Of a DNA stretch of 64,000 nt, positions 21,501-33,500 are shown one piece after another. This stretch comes from Membranipora membranacea (lineage: Eukaryota > Bryozoa > Gymnolaemata > Cheilostomatida > Membraniporidae). Both the position numbers and the translations under genes were made by a program. The stretch covers positions 4,043,501 to 4,107,500 of the forward strand of contig OU612074.1 in the NCBI GenBank assembly GCA_914767715.1, written 5' to 3'. The notes under the pieces are model-generated. The model was not told the DNA's origin and made no database searches. It saw nothing but the letters and a program-made list of their open reading frames with translations. The number at the start of each line of letters is the position of its first letter. The first letter of the stretch is position 1.

Positions 21501-24500
21501 GAACTCCACAATAATATCAAAAACCTGATTACTTCACAATCACTTAAACGAGTGGATACTAACCTGGATTAAGTTGAATATCAGCTGATCCGCCTAGCTC
21601 TACATCTGCCTGAGATCCGGCTGGTTCTCCTCTCTGATAAAACAATATAAGTGTTCTGTTATTGATGATTTGTTGAGTAAACAAAATGAGTGTAGCTTCT
21701 TTTAACCAAAACCTGATATCATGTTATACCAACCAAACTTAGCAGCGATTAGTTTGATTGGCATGAATCTAAGCAGATATGGGACTGAGAAACATTACGT
21801 GAAGAATAACAAATGACCAATAGTCAATATATAGGTTTGCGTAAGAATTTTATTTACAGCAAACATTTGGAAGAACTTGGAGTTGTTCTCTTTTTGACAA
21901 TGAGAAGACAAGTTGAAATTATTATTTCATTGTTGGCCACATATTGAATAATACTCCTTATCAATTCTATGGTTGGCCATCATTAACCGGGGAGTTTGGG
22001 AGTTGTCCTAAACTCCATGCTATCACCATCTCTGGATTCAAATCCTGATATTATCAGCTGTTGAGTGACTGCTGATGTCATTTTACCTGCTGTTGTTGTT
22101 GTTGTTGCTGTTGTTTTTGTTTTTGTTGATGTTTATTGAGAGTCCAGCTGTTGATATCGAGTCTGAAGTTTTCTTCTCTCCCATCCTCCATGATGTCTAC
22201 GGTGGGTGCTTCATTCTTATACAGGTCTTTGTCAACTTTCTTAGAGCTCATTGCTGTTCCAAATTCTAAAACAGGTAGGTTATGGGTCAGTTCTTAATTT
22301 TCCAATATTCCCATGAATGATCAGAAATCCTGTTTTCTGCATCAGGCATGACTGTATCTTTGATTTGATGTGAAATAAAGAGAAAATTGCATAGTGTCAA
22401 ATGTGAGCTATAAGTATGCCGTCACGTCATAACGATAGCTCACAAGTTGTGTCCCCCGCTATATCCATACTGAAAAACCGACAAACAGTTACACGAAGCC
22501 TGTCAGTGGAGTGACAAAGGCTTGACTATATTGAGAAGGGTGCAGAATTAGAACATTTTGACAGAAATGTTGCTGTTTTCTGATTGGACGATTTAGCTTA
22601 CGGTTCCTCTCTGAAGTCATAGTATCTAAGAGGGAATAAAATACGTTAACAAAACCATAACCAAACTCATATACATTGTTAGTTCAACTGTCAGATAGAG
22701 TCAAACACCATATATAATGATGGTTTTTTAAGGCTTGCATAACTCAGCTTAAAATTGTAGCCAAAATTTACCAGAGATAATTTTTAATGAGCATTTTGAA
22801 TGCGGCTTGTGCAACTCGAATTGACTTTGTAGCCAAGTGTAATTTTTCAAGTTTAGGGAAATAGAAATATATTGAAACTTTTGTTCCTTCTCGATAATTG
22901 GCCACACTTCACTTTCCTCATTCCATTGTGAGTTCATTGATGTTACTTCATCTACAAATTGGCTCGGGTAGCACCACAGGTTGTATAATTGTATTGGAGT
23001 TTTCCCCTCATATTGAGTAACACTACTTAAAGACAGGGACTGCATGATGAAAGACTATGGCACTTACAGGCGGTTTAGGTAAGTGTACGTTACTTACAGA
23101 CGACCGAGGTAAGTGTATGTTACTTACTAACAGTTTGAGGTAAGTGTATGTTATTTACGGACGGCTGAGGTAAGTGTATGTTACTCATAGACAGCTAAGG
23201 TAAGTATATGTTACTTAAAGACGACTGAGGTAAGTGTATGTTACTTACGTGGGTTGACAAGAGGTGATTTAGCTTGTTTCTTCATGGTAAATGTGATATA
23301 GTCATCGTGACATGTATCTGTAGGGTCATATAATCCCTGGTTAGCTCTCTCATATATAACACTACCTATACCACTAGAAGAGTCGTCTCCCTGTTATAAT
23401 AATACAAGGTATACATGAGAAAATCACATCTTCTATAATATCTCGGTGGCAGCCTATGCAAAACGTGGCTAGCAATGCAACTTCATTTACAAAATTGGGA
23501 GGATTGGGTTTGACAGGTATTCCTGGTGAAGTTTTTCATGGTGTTCGCAATAGTAATATCGTACCTGACACCAAGTTGAACAATAAGCACAATAATTTTG
23601 TAAATGGAAGCGAAAGATAGGAGGAGGCTGCCACCGGACTATGAGATGGAAACAATTGGCCATTTAGTATAGTGTTTTCTAATCAGCGTACATGCAGTAT
23701 GATTACTTCTCATTCTCAAGATCATCACTTGTAAAACTCATACTTTAATCCCCCCCCCCCCCCCCTATCTGATTGTATGCTAAAGTTAATTTTGTGGCTT
23801 TGAGCTCTGTGGTGCATAAAGTTAACAGGTGGATGTTACCTCTGTGACCCACCAGAACAAGTGCATTCTAGGGTATACAAAACCTCACACAGGAAAATGG
23901 TCTAACCCAGAAGCACTGGATAGACCTCCTAATCTCCTAATCTGCATTACAATACTCATTCAGTAACTCTTATCAATACCCATCAAATATAAAACTGAAT
24001 AATTCCCAATTTTTTGTATGATTAGTTTTGGTAGATTCCCGCTGATGGATGTTTTGAGGTGATGGTTTGTTGTTTAGTCATGATTGCATTTCATGAATCT
24101 TGCTAAAAAGGAAACAGCCAGCGGGTTTGTAAGCATGCGGTGGCTGGCGAAATGACACGATCTGAGTCAGAAAATATTTTGATGTCACTTCTGTCACAAA
24201 AATACAGGATGCGCTTGTCTCTGAGACAAAGTACTATCCATCGACTTAGTCACCTCTGATTGAGAAGACATGATGATATGAGAGATATAAGAGGGTTGGG
24301 TAATTTCACAGGACATTTCACCAATAATCACTCACAATTAAATCAAAAGCACTACCACTGACAAATACTACCAATCCGGACAGAGTATCTCGTTTATCCA
24401 TCAATGGCAGATAAACAAGCAAAAAGTGGACGCCCATTCGCTCGAAATATTACACCAAAGTCGATGTCGTTTTACCATAAAAATCTGCTGCATTCCATTT

Positions 24501-27500
24501 AATATTCGTGAGTACAAACGTAACATGTGCCTGTATGTAAATCAGGGCGGGACTGAACCACATTAAATCTACTACCACAACTTGTGATGGTTTGATAGGC
24601 TAGGGCAGGGATACTGATTGGGGTTTGCTAGCTGATGGCCGTGCTAGCTTTGTTTTTGACAGCTGGCGGACTCTGTTTTGACAGCTGGCCGAACTGGTCC
24701 ACCCAAATTTGATCCATATATTGAGCTGGGATGGGGTAGTACTTCAATAACATACCAGATTAAAGCCTAAGTATTAATCTTAGAGATTATCCTAGGATAC
24801 AGTCAGGTAATCATGTAAAGCAACCTATTTGTTTGAGGACAACATTTGCCGATTTTGTTTTGCTATGGCATCCCTTCAGTTTAAATGCTTGCGATGGTGT
24901 TATATACATGAGCGTCAAGACCAGATATCTAAAAAAAATCTTTTACAGAGGCAACAAACTCAAATCAAATAGAAAGATTTCGGTGATGACAAGAGTTACC
25001 GAAATCAGAATGAAGCCGACCATGCGGTTCGTCAACATGTTTATTACCCAACAATCTTAATCATCAGATTGGATCATCATGGATCCCAAAACAAGTGAAT
25101 GGGAACGCTGCGGAGATGATGACATGCTATGCGAGTGATGGTGACTTTCACTGCCTGTACTAAGAGGGCGGTGACAAAGGGTACAATTAGGAGACGATAG
25201 ACGCATTCAGAAAAGCATGACAGTAGGTATAAACAACAAGATTACTTTAGCTGGATATTTCATGTGAAATCACATTATAACCTACAAAGCATAGTTCCGA
25301 ATAAGACTAATGATAGCTTGTAAAATTACTAGGTATCATATGTCCGAGCCTGGTTTCTGCTCACACAGCTATACGGGTGGATCGGGCCGCCAGCCCCATA
25401 CTTTGTCATTCTTTCTGACAATCCGCTATCATTATTCAATCTGACACCGATTGTGAAACTCAATATGAGGAAAAGGAGAATGTTTTCATAACATTCTTTT
25501 CTTGTTTCAGATTTGGCTTTTCGTCACCAGCACCATGAGATGACCAACCCTTGTTAGTTTTCAATGCACTCAGACTGACGATGCACTGCTAACTTTTCTA
25601 GCTTAACAGTTTTCAGTGCACTCGGAAAATTGCTGCACTGCTAACTATCCTTATTACACAACAACATGGTAACTGGAGAGTTTGATAAAAGTGATGGCAA
25701 TGCAATATTAAAAAAGCTTTATTATGGTACCGGTGGGAATCAAGTTGGTAATTTGGGATTGCTGCAGGGAACACTCTGTCAGGTTTTGATGATGATGCTA
25801 CGGTGTGGTGATGGGATGACATATGGGTGCATTTGATATAGAGATGATGAAGGAATGTCGATGGACTAGCTGTTGTGGTACTGTAGTGAGATGGTTGTGA
25901 GGCAATAGTCAGACTATATGAGACTGTCGTTAGACTGTTGAGATACTGTAGTCAGACTGTTGGGAGACTGTTGTGATAATGTTGTGTGACTGTAGTGATA
26001 CTGTTGTCAGTGTGACTGTTGTGGGTATAAATACTTACCATGAGTTTCCCGTTAGGTTCTCCTGACGCGCCGTCACCACTGCTCCTTCTGCTATCCAGAG
26101 TACCGAACTGTCCCGTACCAAAATGTTTCCTGAAAACAGAATGTATGAATACAGTAAAACCTGGATTTGGACACACAACAGGATAGGCAACAAGACATTG
26201 TGTTGACGAGAATTTGAAATTTAAGGGCATTACCCACTGTTTGTATCGCAAGCAGCACGAATTGATTCCAGAATAAATCTAGACTGGATATAGTACTAAA
26301 CAAACAGGAGCCAGGATTAGGTAGTAGACTCTAACGGTGGTGTCAAATCACTGTTCTCAAGAGAGTATGGTCAGCTCATACAACTACCCTCACTACCCTC
26401 TCCAACCCCCCCCCCCCCCCCCCTATAAGACAAGGCAAGACTAGGTAGTAGATTTCTGGTTTGTAGAATGTGGTTCATGATTAGTGTATGCTGCTTTATC
26501 TCCCCCTAACTTTACTCTACAGGTACTACAGAGTCATACTACCGCCACCATAGTTATTGGGTGTTTCATGTTTCATAAGTTGGCTTTTGATTGAAAATGC
26601 CAAATATATAGACCAGCTGCTAAAATTTTAGTGCTTGATTCTGTAGCAAATCTTCACACAGAGTGATTTAGATACTTGTGTAACTCGTGTCACCAGGGAA
26701 TCAAATCCACCAAACATATAAATCACATTTTTGGAGAAACAGTAGTGTATAAATTAATGTGATTGCATAAATGTCACCAAATAAAAATTCCATTGTTGAA
26801 AGTCACTTGTAATTTCACCATAGATAAAGACCAAATTTCTGGACATTTTTCATAAATCATGCCAAACCTGACAAAGCAAGTTTAGCACTTGCGAAATACC
26901 CAAATTTGTTTGCTTTCACACCAAAATTAAGAGGAATCCGCATAATTTGAGAAGATTTAATGTGGTTAAGTTGGAATCTCAGGTTCGCGCAACCCGACCT
27001 AATTTACATCTATAAAAGTCACAAAATATTAAAATAAAGTTGCCTCAATCTGACACTTTACAAAATAATAATAGGTTTAAACTTGAAATATGAAAACTTA
27101 GAGATCATCGCCAAATATGAATTTAATTTTATTTGTGTTGAAAGAAAGCACTCCAAAGTACTTTTTCTGTTTGCACCAGTTTTTGGATAAGCTGCTACCA
27201 AGTCCTTGAGGCCTGTGAGGAGATAATCAAGTGGGAAGAGCGTGGGAAGATGAGAGAACTCCAGTGTCAGGAGACTCTGTTAACTTACATCCACCAAACA
27301 AACGGAAAAGTTGGTCATACCTCAAATTCCTACACTCATGAAAATACGTTTTCCCAAATGTCAGCTCATAAAAAGAGTCATAAGGGAGACAAGAAGTTTG
27401 GCTATCGATCAAAATTCTAGAACCAGGTGGCTCTGCGCTACCTCAGGAAAAGCCTCGTCTTGTGTCAGTCGGCCATCACATTCCCGGTAAGTTTTATCAG

Positions 27501-30500
27501 GGTAGATAATTCCCTTCCCCACCAAACAAAGGATACAGCCAATATGATACAACAATGAGGGGAACAGAGTGGGAGTGGCACTAAAGGCTCCCAGCTAAAT
27601 CAGGAAATGACTCTTCTCATTCCGAGTCTGTCATCACATTACTGGCTGGTTTTGTCAGGGCAGGGTACACCCCGCCCCCTAATTAGCAAAGGATACAGCA
27701 AACATTGTGCAACGAGGGAGTCTGAGAGGGAACTTTGCACATGTACAACAATAAATTCAGGTTGGTTATCTTTGCACCGTAGCAACTGAATTAATTCAAA
27801 TTTGCTTGAGTTCACAAACAGGATAAGTCAACACCAAACTGGAGAATTAGGAACTCAAGCACATTTTGATAAATCCAAACGCTACGGTGCAGAGAGACTC
27901 GTGTGTGCTGAGAGTGAGTACTTACATGTTCTTCTGTTCCTTCTTCTCTTTCTTAGCCGTACCAAACTGAGCTCTTATATCCTCCAGCTCCTCCTGACTC
28001 ACCTCCTTCTTCTTGGTAGCCGTATTCCTGGCCAGAGTACTCATATGTAGTGTACTCATACTCACAGACCGAGAACCTAATGTACTGTTCATCGCTGACT
28101 GGTCGGGCGTACCCTGATCCAGGAAATTAGGCTGCTTCTCCTGGTGTAGAGCTTTGTAACAGCTATAAACATAGGGAGCATATCAGTGAATAGATCATGG
28201 GTTATGGTGTTTGGGTGCCTCAACTTCTAGCACCCATTCTGACAGCACACCGGCCGGGGGTTACAATACCTATTTGGAAAGAACTAAAACTAACCATATG
28301 TAGCATTGTCGCTTCCTATGATTTTAAATACTGTAAATAAAGTTAGGTCAGTGTGGTGAAGAATTTCTGGTGCTGTTCACGCTGGTGATAACCCATTGAT
28401 GAATTTCAACGAAACAAATTGTTGACAAACTTGCAGCGGTTGATCTAGTTGGGTTTACACATGTACATACAGATGGTAGTATGTTACAGACATAGGCTGC
28501 GCTGTTTACAAAAAGTTTATATCCAGGAGTAACTGGATAGTCACCAGTAGGCTATGGGTGCAGTAGGACCACAGCTCACCGCCCCCGCGGCTAAAACATG
28601 CTGATTAGGAATCCTCCAAATAACCACTTTCGTAATTTATAACCCCTACAATTTACAACCTCGCACATCCCGAGGGCGGGAGGCGGGAGGGATGGCACGG
28701 ACGCAGAGCCTTTAGGTCTTTATGATGTTGTGTTAATTAAAGGGTACTAATACCTGGTAAACAACACCATCATCAATTACTCAAACTTAACTTCTGATGT
28801 CGCTTGGATCATGAAGCCAACTAATACAATAGGATAGTGAGAATGATTCCGTATCAATGAGTATTTGGTGCAAATCATGTCAATCATCAGCTCAATGCGA
28901 AAAGTTTAGAGATCATTGACCATTGTAACACTTCACTACCTGCGCACCTCTCTACCTTAGCACACTGATCACATAATATACTATTCCATGTATATCTCTG
29001 ATCTATAGAGAGTGAACTATTTCACTTAGCATGAGTACCATCACAAGGAATTTGGTGTGACGACCCGAGTTCAATTTTACTCATTAGGGGCGGGTACATG
29101 TTAGGTACGCTTTCTAAATTGCCTCTAACGATCAAAGATACACATGCATATAGTGTCAGTGTGTTACCTTCAAACCTCACTACCTGCGCACCTCTCTACC
29201 TGCGAGCCTTCGTCATGGTGTTACATTAATAAAAAATTTGTCATGCATACCAAATTTAAAGCCATGGTTGCATCCTTCCAAATTTGAAGGCTTATGGGTA
29301 ACCAAAGGCAACCAAATATTCAGGATTTTTTTAAATTAGGCATGATCCACGATTTATACTGGTCAATGCTGGTGGTTTTATCGCTTTGATACAAATTCAC
29401 AGTAGGTGTAGAAGCGGTTTGCTCCATACAAGCGAATGAGAGCGGGAATGAGAGTTAGCGAATCTCTTTTAACTCCAAGACTAGCACCTAATTTTATCCC
29501 GTATTGATGATGTACTAACTCAAGACGTGTTTTATGATGTACTTACACACATCATGTTTTATGATGAACTTACACGCAGTAAACAGGGTAAGTACATTCA
29601 CTTACCATTTGTTTATCAGCATGATAACGAGAATAATAAGAGCCACCACAACGACTCCGATCACAACGAATATGATAGCCCACTGCCATGAGGAGAAGTC
29701 CTTGTGCCAGTCAGCCTCTGTAATGTACAGTATAAGCAGTCAGTTACATGGTCTGTATATGATCTGTGGTTCTGGCAAAATTGGTACTGGGATGCAACTC
29801 TGTATTAGAAACTAACTGGGATGGCTCAATCGTAGACTTAATAATAATCTGTTAATAGTGGTATTATTTTAAGTTTATGGGCTTGACAGACTGATTCCAA
29901 CCGAGATCTTATCTGATTTTCACATCATAATATGTTACAAGAAAGTGTAGGAGATCAGGGGATACCCACTAGAATAATTAAATGGTGTACCTCTTTTAGA
30001 AATCATTATGAGAAAAGTATGAATGGCACGCATATAAAAAAAAATAGTTCGAGATTTAGTCTGAGACGCTGCCCCCCCCAACCTCTTCCCCCTGTCCATC
30101 AGCCCCCAACCTTGATTATGATAAACTTGGAGTGGTCTGAGTTACTTACCACCTTCCGGAGTTGTGTTTACAGTTCTCGGTGTGGTTGGGGCTCCCTGTA
30201 TACAATCATAGTTGATAATTAAATCGCATCTGGGAGTGCCGGTCTGACTGTGGAAATCTGATCTCTGCCACGAGCATTCTGATCTGTTTACACAATGTGC
30301 TTCCAGCCAGGTTCTTATAGTACTAAGTTGAGCTGTAGTACATTCTGGGTTAAAGCCACAGTCATTAGGAGTGGGAGGTAAGATTTTGACCCACTCGTAT
30401 GTTTGTGCGTTGCAAACCACTTGGACAAACGGTGTTGTACAAACTTCTGTTACTTCTGCGTTCACAGTTCTTTGAGCCAAAACTGTAAGAGAGAAATCAG

Positions 30501-33500
30501 GGAACGGTTACATGGAGGAGTCAATGCTCAGCTACAACATGTAGGGCACATCAAGTGTTACCTCATAGAAGGGCTTTTTAACAAATCAAAGTAACTTGAA
30601 CTTTCTATCATGCATTTTCAAATAATTTATTGCATTGCAAAACCTGAATGCCAAGTTCATATTATCCTTCCACTGAATTCTAAATCAAGAAGAATTGAGA
30701 AAATTTTCACACAGTGACAACCTGACATCAAAGAACTCCACCTGATCGGTTTCTAGGTGCGCTGCGGTGTAAAAAAAATCCCAAAAGATGCATAAAATCA
30801 TTTTCCCACATTACCGAACAAATCATCCACAGGAAATGCTTTAGAACACTATTAAGGTTGGAGGTAAATACAGGACTAAGTGAATGAATGAGTACTCTCC
30901 CAACCGTAGAGCCTGTTCTTGCATGGAATCATAAAATACCTCAGCTTTGTCATCAAACTACAGGTCATATAATGACTAAATTAAGGGTAGGAGTATAATT
31001 CTGGTGCATGCTGAAACATTTTGCAATTTCCAATGTAAAAAAGTCACACTCAGCTGGTTAGTCAGCAAGTCTGGGGAGGGGGAACAGGCTAGTTCAATCG
31101 CTCATCAGCATGAATGCATGTGATGTAAATATAGTTATCTTAGATTAAGTGGCTACAAAGTGAAGAGCTTTCTCGTAATCCTCCAATCACCACCACACCC
31201 AATACTCAATCACCAGTAGAAGATTATTGGCAGAAATCCGGCAAAAACAAGATTGCAATCCATTACCCAACAGGCCACAGGGCAAAAAAATATTCTTTTC
31301 TTTAAACTAGTAACGAAATATTGATATGGTAAAAAAGCTAAGAAACTGTTGTTTTTGTTGAGTAGGAACAGGTTTAACACACAGATGAGCTGTAATGGGC
31401 CGACAGCCACCACACCAACTTGTCAGATGGTACAAGACAACCCCGAAAAGGATATGAGACTATGTGTTCTTTAGAAGTATCTATTAAAATTTGCGCCCCC
31501 TGTAACCAGGGACAACTCCGAGCAGAAACCCAAAAACCATAAATTTGTGCACCGTGAGATGATGGACATCATCAGACATGATAAAGAAAAGGTCACACTA
31601 ATATATGTATGTATCTCTCATGATAACCCACCCCAGTGGACATACAAGAGGGGCCCTTAGACATGTTGGCGAACAATCACATTTCAACCATCAAGGCACA
31701 ATAATAGTCCTTCCATAGGTAGCGAAGTAAACCCTATAGGCTGAGCCAATGAACATGAAGAACATAAAAGCTGAAGGCAAACATGCCGAATCAGGAAGCA
31801 GATAACAACTGCACCAAGTTGGATATGATTGAGCCAGCCTAAACACAGGGGTGAGCAGTTAGAACTTAGCAAATCAGACCATATCATTACATGGTGCAGT
31901 CATGCTGCGTGTCAGAGTTGACATTATTTGCCTATCAGGGCATATTATAGAGAAGCCAATACTTGAATCACTATAAGAGCTCAATGCTCTGTGAGTATGT
32001 AATCACACTCTGAATATAAGAGATCTGTAACATATCATTAACAATATGAGAATAGGGTTCATGTCCACATAATACTCATCCCTTGATTGCAGGTATACTG
32101 ATGCAGAGTTAAGAGTCATGGAAAGGTTTAACACCAGGCATGCCACTACCTTTATTCAGCAGAAAGGGCACCGGGTAGATTGACATCACCTTTAGACGCA
32201 TTTAACCTCCTTTGGTTCATTCATCAGCAGTCTGAACCTATCTTTGGCCGACTTTAATTAAAAACCAGAACTTCTCTATTGGTGTAAATTAGGCTATTGC
32301 AGAACATATCGGTTAGTTCTTTGAACTTCATCAGCAACCAAAGACATGTATTGCAATACTTTGTGGAGTATTTTCAGCGAGGAACAGGAAATTACATCTG
32401 GTATCATATAACACAACAACAAGCCTGATGCGGCAGTCTGTATAATGGGATGGTCAAAATATAATTGGATTGAGAGTGAATTTGGCTGGTTAGTAACCTG
32501 CAATTTTAGCGACGGAGGCGACTTAACCAGACTGTTAAAGTCGAGGGAACACAGATAATCTCGTCCCTCTTACCAGACAGTGATTGTTTCCTGCATTTAA
32601 ATGAAGCCTAAAGCTCCGGTAGAAGCAAGAAATTGGTGGAAGATTACAATCAGCTGATATACCTTAGCCTTGTCAAGCAGCCTCGTTTTAAGGCTGAAGG
32701 GAAAAGGCTACCTTAGAACTGCCTGATCTAAATAGTACGTCAGCTCACCAGGGTCTCACAGGCAGGCAGTCATTAGGACTTAATCAGTTACTGAATGACA
32801 GGAAAATGCCTCAACTCAGATATCGATCAACTAAATGAGTTTAAAATCAGGATCTGGCGGCCCAACCAATGAGCCCAATGGTGCAGAAAAATGGGCCAAA
32901 TGATATGAATGACGCTAAAGTGAAACCATTGATTACGCTAATTAAGAAGTAATAGATATGAATAGATGCAGTGATAATGATCCGGATTTGTCCTTCTATT
33001 AGATGGGCCCCTGAACCAATGAGCTCCCTCATTGCCTGAACATAGCCTGCTATGTTGTCTCCTGCAGTTTTATTTATATGTTATGATGAAGATGAATGAT
33101 GCACTAAATGCCATTTTGCAATTCTAAATCTAATTGAAGAGAGAATCATGTTTCAATCAATGGCTCATCTTAATTATAATAATTTGATAGTTGGAAGTTA
33201 TGGTTTATGATATCATAGAGGAACTGAATCCTGAAATTAATACTAGGAAGTATGGATGAAGAAGTGTGCCCCTTATTCACACCTAAGTATCTACAAACCA
33301 GAAGAAGATATAGATCTTTACACCAGCAGGTCGACAGGTAGTACATTGTTATGGGTGTGGTGGTTCTTACTAAGAATGCTAGCACAGAGAGCCTACCACA
33401 CCACACAGTCGAGAGGTACAGACATAAACACCTTGAACAAGTTTGATCCAAATTGCCAGCAGTCCAGTCATTCCAATTCTAATGGTGAGCCGGCGGCGGC

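Noticed and set aside
23067-23252. CRISPR-like array of regularly spaced repeats
   Set aside because: Units are contiguous and spacers are themselves repeated; the array lies in an animal intron starting at a splice donor.
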